NCBI RefSeq assembly: GCF_030272615.1
Contig: NC_081407.1
Span: forward strand, 435,336,730 to 435,400,729
Length of the DNA: 64,000 nt
Source of the DNA: Cryptomeria japonica
Lineage: Eukaryota > Streptophyta > Pinopsida > Cupressales > Cupressaceae
Reading direction: 5' to 3'
Shown here piece after piece: positions 23,675 to 34,620 of this stretch. The stretch's first letter is position 1, and each line of letters begins with the position of its first letter. The translations under genes and the position numbers were made by a program. The notes beneath the pieces are model-generated. The model was not told where the DNA came from. It did no database searches and saw nothing but the letters and a program-made list of their open reading frames with translations.

Positions 23675-23683
23675 ATGTACAAG

Positions 23684-23904
23684 TTGGGGTGAATCTGATT
23701 TGACAATCCCCAGACACTATAAATGGGAACAAAAAGGTTACGTAGGCTTAATGTAAGTTCATTTATTCCTTCCTTCCGGGTATCCAATGAAAACAACAGA
23801 AATGAATGGCTAGAATTTGAGCAATCATCTTGCACCGCTCCTCTTTGATTTTTGACCATGGATTTGCAAACTTTAGCTCGTCCGTTTCATAGAAAGAGAC
23901 GCCT
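23684..23904 (+). pseudogene. promoter and first codons of an unknown gene, truncated by the LTR
   Basis: TATAAAT at 23718-23724 is followed 134 bp later by ATG at 23858 in a good context (GACCATGGA). The frame begins MDLQTLARPFHRKRRLRR, a Ser-poor but strongly basic N-terminus, and then runs into LTR sequence at about 23905, so only about 16 codons of the gene remain. The GC content is higher than in its surroundings. The gene is not identified; the basic N-terminus could be an organelle-targeting or DNA-binding start. Confidence 0.4.
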
Positions 23905-24996
23905 TCGGCGTAAATATCTATCCAAATGCAAATTACACCATTTAATTGAAATAAATGATTTTATTTCAATTGAAAATCTCAAAATTCCTCCCACTTGCAT
24001 TCTCCTACAAAATCCACTTGCATGCCTAAATCCCTTCTAGATTCTTCTAACTCCTTCTAATTAGCCTAATCCTATCCTAATCATTGTCACATTCCTAAAT
24101 AAAAGGAAGTCACTTCTCAAAAACCTCCAAAGTCTTCAATAACCATTAAAGGCTTTATGTCTTCAAATGGTTAACCTCTAAAGTCTTCCAAACCATTAAA
24201 GCTCTTACATAACCATTTATGGTTAACTCACCTTTTACCTTTGGTTAGAGACTTTCCTCTAACTTAACCATCCTTTTGACTCATGGGTCTCTTCAAATCA
24301 TTTATTTCTTTGACTAAGGTAACCATTTAACCCTTGCACATTCATTTATCCCTTGGATAAAAGGAATATCCATTAACCTAACCCTAACCCAACCCCCCAG
24401 GGTAACCATCATGTCCCCTCAAGCATTTAATGTTCCTTATCTCTCCTCTCAAGCCTCCTCATGGTGACACTTGTCAACATGGGATTGGGTTGAAAGTCTC
24501 ACATGGATTGGATATCTTTCAATCCTAACCCTTGTTAAGATTGTTCAATCTTAACCCTTCATTTCCCCATTTCTTCTATAAATAGAACCCTTCTCCTCAA
24601 GCAAAGAAGGAAGCATTAGAGTATTGTTGTTATATTGGTATTAGCATAGAGCTTTTTCATAGCATCACTATCTACACTTGCATAGCATTTGTTTATCACA
24701 TCCAACCATCTTGAATCTCCATATGACATCCATGGCTAGTGCTAAAAGCTGAGAGTTACACTCATTTGGGACTTGGAGAGGGGAGAAACAAGGGAGAAGC
24801 ATCAAAAGGCATCATGGAAGCATCTTAGGGAGGCTCTTCTCCTTTCTTTTGTTTTGTTAAACTTCTTTCATGCTTTTTTGAAATCTCTTTTGATATGTTT
24901 GGAATGGTTTTTAGTTCTTTGTTTTGGTTTTATGGTTGAAACTAACTTATTAACATTGAACTTTGTTGTTGCCTTGTCCCCATTTCCATGACATCA
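23905..24996 (+). repeat. 5' LTR of the gypsy element, second part (promoter and R/U5)
   Basis: Collinear with 37470-38553, differing by about 2% (roughly twenty substitutions by eye). It contains the LTR promoter TATAAATAG near 24578, which the 3' LTR has as TATAAACA. It ends CATGACATCA at 24996, right before the primer binding site. Confidence 0.93.
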
Positions 24997-24998
24997 TT

Positions 24999-25015
24999 TG
25001 GTGAACCCGACGTGA
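24999..25015 (+). promoter_or_regulatory. primer binding site of the gypsy element
   Basis: TGGTGAACCCGACGTGA begins 2 bp after the LTR end and is complementary to a tRNA 3' end (…GGGTTCACCA). The same 17 bases occur at 53510-53526 in the other LTR element. I cannot name the tRNA without a search. Confidence 0.85.
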
Positions 25016-27908
25016 AAGAATAGAATTTTGCTTTTAAATTAGCTTTTTTTTTTTTTTGAATAAGCCTTTTTAGTTAGTTGTTTAGAATGTTTTTTTATTA
25101 AATGGTTTCTTTTTTAGAATAGACTTTTAAATTAGTTGTTTATATTTTATTTTTTTAATTAGTCTTTTAGAATAGAATTTTTTAAGTTTCTTAAAATAGT
25201 TTTTATTTAAAATTAGATTTTTTTTTAAATTTAAGTAGTCTTTAAATTAAGATTTTTCTAAATTAGTCTTTCATTTAGTTATAATTTAGATTTTAAATTA
25301 GTTTTTAATTTAGTTTTCAATTAGATTTAAATTAGTTTTATTAATTTAGATCTAATTTGTTTGTTAGTGTGATTTGTGTTAATATGATTAATTTAATTTT
25401 GGGTTTACATCTTGTGCAGGACATAAGGAGCATCTTTCTAACATATTGTTGCAGGTGTTGAAAGTGTCAAATTTGCAAAAAAAAATTCCTTAACATGTCC
25501 TAATTGGAAAAATTGATCAACCCTAGGATAGTCATTCACATTGTCTTCATTTTGCTATCTTGGTCTAAAAATGAATACACACATTGCTATCTTGGATTAA
25601 AACGAGCTATCATTTTTGCAATCTTGGCTAAAACAAACATTCACATCTTGCAATATGGGATAAAAAGAACAATCAACTTGTTATTTTTTTGAGTTTAAAA
25701 AGAATAATCACATTGCTATCTTGGATTAAAACGAACTATCATTTTTGCAATCTTGGCTAAAATGAACATTCACATCTTGCAATATGGGCTAAAATGAACA
25801 ATCAACTTGTTATTTTTTTGAGTTTAAAAAGAACAATCACATTGCTATCTTGGATTAAAACGAACTATCATTTTTGCAATCTTGGCTAAAACGAACATTC
25901 ACATCTTGCAATATGGGCTAAAAAGAACGATCAACTTGTTATTTTTCGAGTTTAAAAGAGAACAATCATTTTGCAATCTTGGATAAAACGAACACTTCAA
26001 TTTTCTATCTTGGCTAAAAAGAACATCATGGTTGTTGGAGCAACATATCCAATTAGATAGAACATCATTGCAATGACAAGTTAAAAAAAATAAGTGTATT
26101 TTGTGTTTGGCATACTTGTGCAAAAAGAGTTTGTCGAGTGGTCCCACTTCTAACACACACTATCCTCTCCCTTGGCTTTCGTGGTCGTAGGTGCAAGAGA
26201 AAAGTGTTAGTAACACTCAAAATTTTATCTTTTTAAGAGAGGCCTGCCAAGAGACACATCACTCTTGGGAATGACCTTGCGCGGTAAATCCTTCGAGCCA
26301 TTATAGAAATTAGGTGAGAGCGAAAGCTGTAGCCTTGGGTATAGCTGTTCCTATAGTGTAACTTGCCAAAAGGACAAATGGGCCCCACCACAAGTTACAA
26401 GGCTCTTAAGTGAGTCACTGCAGAATGAACTTATGTCCAAAAACATCAAAAATTACTAAACACTTTTAAGTAGTAGACCACCCGTTCTATTGATTAAGGA
26501 TATTTGTGATAAATTCAATGCAAGAGCATAGAAGGTTTTGCTCCCAAGATACTCACCATACATATTTCCTTGAGTAGAAACATAGCTTTTTGAAAGATTA
26601 CTTGTAGCCCAATAAAAGTGGTGACTCCCCCATCATAGGGATCATCTATTTGTTATGCTCGCACAAGACTTATTATATCACATCCTTACTTGCCATGATA
26701 GGATTCATAAGGTATGTAGTACCAAAGTCGAAGAAATATCAAAGAGTGGCCTAAAATTATCACAAGTGGCCATTTGACCTTAGAGATAAAGAGTGTTTGA
26801 AGTGTTTTCGTTTTTGAGTCAAGACTAGTGCAAATTGAGTCAACTTCTGGCTTTGAAAAAACACCTAAAAAACATTTGAAGGAAAGGGTCATAAAAAGTT
26901 CAAAAGATTGGGTTGATCTAAACCCATACTTACTTGTACCTTTTGAGGCAACATTCTTGTGTTTGTGTGCTTTCTTTGTTTTCTTGTCAAAGAAACATCA
27001 TAAAACCAAAATCCAAAACAAGTATTCATCCAACACAAACATTTTCAAAAACAAAAGATCAAAAAACCAAGAGCAACAACAAAAGTGTTGAATTATATGA
27101 CCATTCTTCACATCTTGAGAAAGCAGAATCTTCATCAACACATCAACTTGACCATTGAGCTCAAAGGCTCTTATCAAAAGGAGGAAATTCTTCTATCTTA
27201 ATAGATAAATCTTTGTCTCTCATAGAACCTTCCTACATCGCATGCATCTATATCTTCAAGGGAAATCAAATGAATTTGATCAAGAGTCATTAAACCGCAG
27301 AGCTTTTATGCAATATCGAGCTTTGAGTTATCACAAGAACAAAGGAGGCAAAATCAATTCTAACTTCTTTCCCGACATTTGCATCACATATAATGTAGCT
27401 CGAGAAGAACCACCAACTCCCGAAAGAGAAGAGGAAGAATTTGTCCCATATGTGACACAAAGCTTTTATTGAAGTTCACATTTCATCCATTATCATATCC
27501 ATATCTCATCAAATCCACTTCCAACTCTCAAAACATCAAGAGGTTTTTGTCCTAAGTTCTATTTCGATATTGCTTGAATCAAACACAATACATCACTTTT
27601 TAGAGTGTCTCTACATCTAGGATAAACTCATCCTAAGAGCCATTTCTATGCAAGTTAAAACTAGTCTATGAGTGTAATCCTCTCATTACTGGGTAGTTGA
27701 GTTTGTAATACATCTCAGATTTCTCTAAACCTTATCACATCAAACTTTGTCAATCAAACAAAACAAGCAATTCAAGAAAGAAATTTGGTACCATCTACCT
27801 TTAGTGCTAGAGATTCATATGTGAAACACTTCACCAAACATCAATCTTTCATTTCATCACCAACTCATCATCATTTTCATCAAACTTCAACAAAAACTTA
27901 TAAACAAA
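25016..27908 (+). other. long leader of the gypsy element with 129-bp tandem repeats
   Basis: It lies between the primer binding site and gag. The first 400 bp are T/A-rich. About 25550-26020 holds roughly 3.5 copies of a 129-bp unit containing CATTGCTATCTTGGATTAAAACGA (starts near 25581, 25710 and 25839). At 27242-27472 a 76-codon frame (SLNRRAFMQYRALSYHKN, then a Glu-rich tail ending EEEEFVPYVTQSFY) may be a relic of an upstream ORF such as Ogre/Tat elements carry before gag, but this is unproven. Confidence 0.6.
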
Positions 27909-29492
27909 ATGGCTCATACCAGATCAAGATCTAGACAACAAGAAATTAAAGAGGAAGAGGAAGAAAATATCAATGAGTTCCAAGAAGCCCCAGGAGGAAA
28001 TATAAATGATGAAAATCAAGGCACTCCTACTTCGGCGAAAATAGAAAGGGCACAACACAACCCTCTCTTTAATAGACTTTTTGATGAAATACTTAGGAGC
28101 AACATCGATGCTCACTTTTTAAGACTTGCTCAAGAGGGGGCTAAACTACCCTCTGTCTTTGATGTTGCACAAATAAGACAAGCATTAGAACGCCAAAGTC
28201 ATAATGAGGATGAAAGAGGTCAAGGACATATCGGATACAACCTTCATCAAGGTAATCCCCCACCTCCTCCTCCTCCAAATGAAATAGAAATGTTGCGGCA
28301 ACAAGTTGGGAATCTCGCCCAACAACTTCATAGTGGTGTGAAAACCAATCAGTTTTCACTTAATGACATTTGTCCCTATCCCTTTGATAGGAATCTTCAT
28401 ATGCCACCTTTTCCGTGAGGGTTTGAAACACCCAAGTTTGAAAAGTACCGAGGAAAAGGAGATCCTCGTGATCATGTTAGAGAATTCCATTCAGCTTGCC
28501 TCAAAGTGGCATACGAGGATACATACCTAATGCGACTTTTTCCCCAAAGCTTGGGAGGAACAACCACATCATGGTTTTCTCGATTACCAGGTGGCATTAG
28601 GACATTTGAAGAACTTATGCAGAAATTCTTGGCACATTACTCACACAACATTGAACATGATATCACAATGGCTGATCTATGTAACACTAAACAAAAACCA
28701 GGTGAGCTATTTTCAGTCTTTTTGCAACAATGGCAACAAATGTCTAGCAGACATTCCCTTCAGCTACCTAAAAGAGAGCTAGTGGAAATATTTATTTCCA
28801 ACCTAAACGAAGAAATGGAATTTCATTTAGACATGAAAGGAACATAATATTTCAATGACATGATCACACAGGGTTTAAAATGTGAAAGGGCTCTCATTAA
28901 AAAGGGTCTTATCAAAATATACAATGAACCCAAAGATGCACCTCGCTCGCGCTTCAATAGTGACAAACCTAACTTTTGGAATAAAAACAAAAATGTCGTC
29001 AGTGATGGGGTTGTGGATGCAAGGACTATCAAAAGTGTACAATCTGTGGTCTACTTTGCGGGACAAAAACCCCCACTCAAGAATAACACAGTTGCTCCCC
29101 CAAATCAAGGACGTGATGTACCTCAAGAGGAACCCAGACAATGCCAACAAAATTTTAAACCAAAACGAACATACACTCCCTTAGGGGAACATATTGAAAC
29201 AATGTTACGATAGTTGGTTTCTCAAAATCTGGTGACCTTACCCAAAACATCAAATTACGAACCTCAGGTCAAACCTTCATGGTGGAGGGATACTGAACAT
29301 TGCGATTTCCATCAAGGGAAAGGGCATAAGACAAGCAATTATCACAGATTGAAAGATCTTATTCAGGATCTTATTGACCGAGGTGAAATCGAAATCGAAG
29401 GACAAGACCCAAAGACAACAAACAATGATCATCTCATGTTTAAAAATCCACTTCCATCACAAGATCAAAGGGGTCCTTCCACTTCAGGGTGA
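27909..29492 (+). pseudogene. gag of the gypsy element, with stops
   Basis: It starts MAHTRSRSRQQEIKEEEEEN, a usual start for plant gypsy gag. After a stop at 28416 the Retrotrans_gag core follows: KYRGKGDPRDHVREFHSAC, LMRLFPQSLGGTTTSWFSRLP and NTKQKPGELFSVFLQQW. Near 29300 the zinc-finger-like block reads CDFHQGKGHKTSNYHRLK, where the last Cys of the usual C-x2-H/G-H/C pattern has become Tyr. Stops occur at 28416, 28845, 29211 and 29490, but the frame never shifts. Gag would form the particle that packages the element RNA. Confidence 0.88.
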
Positions 29493-29687
29493 GCCACAGA
29501 TACCAATGATTATACATGAGCCACTTATAATTACATTGTAAATCACCTATATGATGTTAGTGAACAAATTGCAACAATTACCATCAAAAACCCCAGCTCC
29601 ACTTGCAATGTTGTTACACGTCGCAACCAGATTACCATAAAAGCAGCTCCATAAGGCACCCCATCTATCTCAAAGTAGTATAACCTT

Positions 29688-30743
29688 GTGGACCAATTAG
29701 ACAAAACGCCTGCACTAATATCTATCTTAGAGCTATTGCGCCTATCTCCATCTCATAAAACAATCTTGGATCAAGCTCTCCAGGAGGTGTCAGTCCCTGC
29801 AAACCTAAATACAGATCAGTTCCAAGCCATGGTTGGAAATCTAAGGTCATCACCTTGTCTCACTTTCTCTGAAAGTGACAACACATCCTTCAATCAACCT
29901 CATAATGCCTCACTCCACATTGAAGGATTTATCAACCAACATAGGATCAAGCGAGTCTTGATCGATAATGGAGCAGGCCTGAATATTTGTACACTACAAT
30001 TGGTCACAACATTGGAATATGCAATTGAATCAGTAGATCCCCACAAGAAGATAACAATCAAAGCCTATGATGATGCAGAGCATTCATCCAAAGGAGTTAT
30101 GGTGCTACCAATCTGAGTGAGCCTTGTGGTGAAACACATCATCTGTCAAGTTCTGGACCTTCCTCTGCCATACAATTTATTATTAGGAAGACCTTGGATA
30201 CATGCCATGCAAACCATTCCATCCACCTACCATCAGTGTATCAAATTCCCGCATAATGGTGTAGAAATTACAATCCTGGGCGATGCCAATCCCTTTGCAT
30301 ATTGTCACAATATCAATCATCAACCAGAGATTACCATTCCCAACAATAGAGAAGCCATCTCATCCACATCATACGTAAGTCCATCCTCTCTTTCCAGTTC
30401 GAACACCACTATACCCAAGCAAGAGAAGATCAAGATGAAAATAGTAGAGGAAGGTCATGGGGAGTACAATCTAAGCCAACTTTTTTGTGTTGGACAAATG
30501 CCCACTTCTCCTAGAACTCATGGTAAACCTCAACAGTTACTTCAAACGCCACTGGACAAACTAGCATGTACTTTGATGCCATTCATCCTTGGAAAGAGTC
30601 AAGAAGAAGAGACCAGAGATGAGTACTTAGCAGAATGGATCTATAAAAATCCCATCACCATCGATATTCCGCAAGCTAAGCTTCCTACAGATCAGTATGG
30701 CAAAGGCCTTCTCATTATGCAAAGAATGGATTATGATGGTTAG
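29688..30743 (+). pseudogene. aspartic protease of the gypsy element
   Basis: HNASLHIEGFINQHRIKRVL leads into the active-site block LIDNGAGLNICTL. The flap region (AYDDAEHSSKGVMVLPI) and the C-terminal block [14 protein letters not shown] follow after one stop at 30114. Asp-Asn-Gly replaces the retroviral Asp-Ser/Thr-Gly, as is usual in this plant lineage. It stays in the same frame as gag, so the ancestral element used one gag-pol frame. Confidence 0.88.
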
Positions 30744-30860
30744 AGTGCTTTGGGACCTTGCAAGCAAGGATGACATGAACTGCTGCAGCTAGAATTAAAG
30801 CCCAAAGATAACATAGGACTAGGCTTTCAAAAGGAGATCTTTCCTAAACTTAGATTCAAA
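30650..30860 (+). pseudogene. G-patch-like motif after the protease
   Basis: [15 protein letters not shown], a stop (30741), SALGPCKQG and, after another stop, KPKDNIGLGF follow the G-patch spacing (hydrophobic-x2-M-G-Y-x-G-x-G-L-G...Q-G). G-patches next to the protease are known from several plant gypsy-like elements and retroviruses. The equivalent in the element at 51.8-60.1 kb reads HGYHGNGCGAHEQGI. Confidence 0.65.
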
Positions 30861-32060
30861 GGGAAACCCATCAAACCACTATATCGGCCTATTACAAAGA
30901 GGTCACCTTTGGTTATATCAGCAGCACCACACACCACACCAACTGCTCCATTAAGGCTAAAAATCCCAGTAAAACCATCTACAACACCCTTCATCCCACC
31001 AAACAAACCAACGATCCCATCAGCAGCAGCAATAACATCAATAACACCATTAGCAACAACAACTGTATTAGAACCCACAACAGTATCTACGACACCAACA
31101 GTTCCAGCAGAAGTAGCAGAGTCAACACTACCAATACTCCCTATATCGGATTCATTGATTTCCATAATCCTTCCTGCAACACCAATCATTTCATCTACAA
31201 AACTGATCACACCTGTAGTGTTTAACTCAAAGGACATCCCAGTATGGTATAGTAATTGGATACTGGAAAGTGACTCAGAGACTGACTCACATGAATGGGA
31301 ATTTGATTCCATCTAGCTTAATACTTCAGATGAGGAAGACACATCACTACCTCCACCCCATAAAGACATCCCTGTTTATGGAGAAGCACAGATAAAGACC
31401 TCTTGGGTTCCTGAGCTAGAAACATCTTCCACAGACCCTATGTCACATCCTACGTCTGATTCTGACAGGGAGAGTACCATCAATGACCTCCACCACAACG
31501 TCTTAACTCTCACTAACACATCTAACGAACTTAACCTAATCGATGAGGTAATGCCCATTATCCATCCTGAACTCATCGAATGGAACCAACCTAATCCCCC
31601 ATGTCTTGACCATTTCCAAAATGATGAGGCGATCATTGACTTTTTGGAACTATGGGATAACATACCAAGTGGGGATCACAAATTTGGATTCGCCATTGAA
31701 CTTAATAGCACAACATACTTCGGGGCGGATGCCAAACCTTTCAACTGCAAAAATATATCAATAAAACATGGATCTTCCAGTGAAAACCACACTGTGGCAC
31801 TATTTGATCCCACAAAAGTAAAGCCTGAGGATGAAAGGTTTGACATTCTCCCCTCTAGTACACAATAGGAACGATCAACAATTCTCATTGAAGAGACAAA
31901 ATAATACAACATGGGGACTCCTAAAACACCTCACCACATACATCTGGCATCTCTTTTAACTCTAGAGGAACAACCTAAGTTTGTAGAGTTCTTCTAGAAG
32001 CATCAGATCAACTTCGTATGGTCATACATAGACATACCTGGGCTTGATCCTGATTTAGTC
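30861..32060 (+). pseudogene. linker region between protease and RT of the gypsy element
   Basis: Same frame as gag, with stops. The first part is Thr/Pro/Ala-rich (30909-31316). The second is acidic (31440-31868), including EWNQPNPPCLDHFQNDEAI and SSSENHTVALFDPTKVKPED. The second part is homologous to 49096-49782 of the minus-strand element (ENHSLATLDHKKVKRKD), so it is a genuine part of the polyprotein. Function unknown. Confidence 0.7.
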
Positions 32061-32900
32061 ATGCATCACCTCACCTTAGTAGAAGGAGCCAAACTTGTCA
32101 AGCAGAAACTTTGCAAGATGCATCCTCAGATTGTAGTACTAGTCAAAGCAGAACTTAAGAAACTCTTGGATGTTGGTTTTATTAGACCAATTGATTATAC
32201 AGATTGGATATCCAACATTGTGCCTGTCGGCAAAACCAATGGGGGAATCCGTATCTGTATTGATTTCAGAGATATAAACAAGGCATGTCCTAAAAATGAC
32301 TTCCCCCTACCAAACATTAACATGATTGTAGACCTAACATCAGGACATGCCATGCTCTCTCTCATGGATGGCTTTTTCAGGGTACAACCAGATAAAGATC
32401 ACACTAGAGGATCAACATAAGATGGCCTTCACCTATCCATGGGGAACATATTGTTGGAATGTAATGCCTTTCGGTCTAAAGAATGCAGGAGTGACCTATC
32501 AAAGAGCAATGACAACCATCTTTCATGATATGATACATACCATGATGGAAGATTATGTTGATGACTTACTGGCAAAATCACTCACAAGAGAAAGTCATCT
32601 GGAAATATTAGATAAAACTTTTGATAAACTGGAACAATATCATGTTCACCTCAATCCAAGGAAATGTGTCTTTGGAGTAACCTCAGGGAAGCTTCTAGGA
32701 TACATTGTCTCAAGCAAAGGCATTGAGGTCGATCCTGCAAAGGTCAAAGCAATCATAGACATGCCACCTTCGAAGAACATCAGTCAGCTAAGGACATTAA
32801 AAGGATGACTACAATCCATCCGAAGATTCATTGCACAACTGGTAGATAAGTGTCACCCATTTATACACCTGTTACACAAGAACATCCTTTCAATGGGATA
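32061..32900 (+). pseudogene. reverse transcriptase of the gypsy element (frameshifted)
   Basis: KAELKKLLDVGFIRPIDYTD, NGGIRICIDFRDINKACPKN and FPLPNINMIVDLTSGHAML lie in the gag frame. A frameshift near 32380 moves the rest (TYCWNVMPFGLKNAGVTYQR, catalytic YVDDLL near 32553-32570, CVFGVTSGKLLGYIVSSKGI) to the next frame. The YVDD box is intact. In the first Asp motif the canonical Asp-Gly-Phe is present as LMDGFFRVQ. Confidence 0.92.
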
Positions 32901-32923
32901 CTAGATGCCAACAAGCATTCTAG

Positions 32924-33358
32924 ATGCTTAAAGACTATCTCATGAATACACCATTGCTGATCCCACCAGATCTGAGTAAGCCTCTACTACTCTATATATT
33001 AGCAACAAATACAACATTGGGTGTACTATTGGCACAACACAATGCAAAAGGGAAAGAGTGTGTTGTTTACTACATCTCTCGCACACTGGTTGGCTATGAA
33101 CTCAATTACACACCTATTAAGCGAGCTTGCCTAGCAGTAATTTTGGCAGCCACTAAACTGAGGCACTATCTATTAACATATAAAGTACAGCTAATTGCAA
33201 AGATTGATCCACTCAAATACTTACTCAGTAAAGTAGCATTGATAGGCCGCTTGGCCAAATGGGTGATGATTCTAAGTGAATTTGACATAGAGTATTTGGA
33301 CCATAAGGCTATCAAAGGCCAAGTTATTGCAGATCAGTTGGCTGATACTCCCTTTTAA
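32924..33358 (+). pseudogene. RNase H of the gypsy element
   Basis: LLLYILATNTTLGVLLAQ takes the place of the usual 'ATDxALGAVLAQ', so the first catalytic Asp is Asn here. YYISRTLVGYELNYTPIKRACLA carries the Glu motif. The tail VIADQLADTPF marks the connection to the next domain. Confidence 0.85.
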
Positions 33359-33399
33359 GGCGATCATCCTCTCATTTCCAATTTTCTAGATAAAGAGAT

Positions 33400-33970
33400 A
33401 TTCATGATCACATCAGCACAACCATGGAAACTATACTTTGATGGTTCATACACTAGGCATGGCTCGGGGGCAGGCATTTTGTTTATCACACCTTAAGGTG
33501 ACAGCATCCCGAAGTCTTACAGGCTCACATTTCCATGCACAAACAACATAGCTGAATATGAGGCCTTGATCACAAGACTCAGGCTAGCCATACAATGGAA
33601 GTTACAAGAACTACAAGTATATGGCGACTCCCAATTGATCATTCGACAAGAAACAAATGAATATCAGACCAAGGATGACAAACTCATGCCGTACAAACAA
33701 ATGGTGGACAAATTAAAAACATCATTCACTACCATCACCTTTGAGCAGGTACCCAGAGATTAGAATTGAGTTGTTGATGCTATGGCTACCATTGCATCTC
33801 TCCTAGATCTTCCACAAAATTCAACACACTACGAGTTCTTGGTAGAACAACTTTGGATTCCCGCTTATGATATCCCTGAATCCAAGATGATATGTCACCT
33901 TGTCGGTTCTGAATCCCCATGGTATGGTGAGTTCTACACCTACCTCCACGATCACACACTTCCTCCTAAC
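33400..33970 (+). pseudogene. second, archaeal-type RNase H (Tat lineage marker)
   Basis: WKLYFDGSYTRHGSGAGILF has the first Asp, TNNIAEYEALITRLRLA the Glu and LQVYGDSQLIIRQ the second Asp. DAMATIASLLDLP gives the last Asp. All four acidic residues are visible. One in-frame stop (about 33494) and another near 33763 break it. A second RNase H of this sort between RNase H and integrase is the known mark of the Tat/Ogre group of Ty3/gypsy elements. Confidence 0.85.
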
Positions 33971-34099
33971 TAATTGAATAACCAACATAAAACCTTCATT
34001 CAACAAACTGCTTGATATACCATTATTGTTGAAACCCTATACCAATGCAATCTTGATGGTACTCTCTTTCGATGTTTGGAATGGGATGAGATAACAAAG

Positions 34100-34620
34100 T
34101 CCTTGGAAGAGGTACATGAAGGAATTTGTGGGACGCGCACAAGCGGTCCTTCACTAGCATTCGAACCCCTACAGGCGCAACTCCTTACTCACTAGTCTAT
34201 GGCACATAATCTATCTTACCTATCGAGGTCGAGATACCATATCTATGGGTTTCCTTGCACAATCTCATCGATGATGAAGCATACAGAGTATCGCGTCTCC
34301 AAGACTTAGAGGTACTTGATGAGAAACGACAAGCTGCATACAATCATCTCAAAGCCTTTCAACAGCACATGAGCAGAAGCTATAATCATCGAGTTAGACC
34401 TCGTACATTTGAGGTAGGTGATCTTGTTATTCGAGAAAATACTCGCAACCAACCAAACCAAGAACATCAGGGAAAGTTTGAATCAAATTGGCTAGGTCTA
34501 TATGTTATCACTGCTATATTTGGGTCCGGGGCATATCAGTTGGCTACTTCAGAAGGAGAACCGCTAGCAGATCCAATCAACAACATGCACCTTAAAATTT
34601 TTTATACATAAGCTGTACAG
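34100..34620 (+). pseudogene. integrase remnant, core deleted
   Basis: EVHEGICGT (start of the HHCC zinc region, near 34105) jumps directly to a frame resembling 'TSIRTPTGATPYSLVYG' (about 34145-34205). About 150-200 codons containing the first two catalytic acids are therefore missing. The C-terminal part (34255-34611) is well kept: YNHRVRPRTFEVGDLVIREN and KFESNWLGLYVITAIFGSGAYQLAT. Comparison with 47497-48420 on the other strand shows the missing block. Confidence 0.85.

Larger units (their letters stand above)
14946..23904. mobile_element. segment inserted in the 5' LTR (possible Helitron-like; itself nested)
   Basis: The 3' LTR is uninterrupted at the matching point (37470), so 14946-23904 entered the 5' LTR. 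At most a 3-bp direct repeat (TAA) is visible. After removing the Mutator-like element the segment is about 2.4 kb. It holds a GA-rich repeat region on the left and, on the right, a promoter-like stretch with the first codons of an unknown gene. The left end reads CTAG followed by a 7-bp hairpin (ATTGCAC, loop, GTGCAAT at 14952-14971), which resembles a Helitron 3' terminus in reverse orientation. The right end (CTTCGGCG) does not show the expected Helitron 5' TC, so the class is unproven. Confidence 0.55.

Noticed and set aside
24376-24400. Telomere-like TAACCCTAACCC
   Set aside because: Only two units, present in both LTRs of the gypsy element, so it is part of the LTR and not telomeric DNA.
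24773-24991. 72-codon frame MERGETREKHQKASW repeated at 38330-38548
   Set aside because: Duplicated only because both copies lie in the two LTRs; no domain and no independent support.
25550-26020. CRISPR-like array
   Set aside because: Units are whole 129-bp tandem repeats without alternating repeat and spacer, in a plant retroelement leader.
30827-31312. 161-codon minus-strand frame opposite the gypsy linker
   Set aside because: Mirror of the Thr/Pro/Ala-rich plus-strand polyprotein; composition follows from it.
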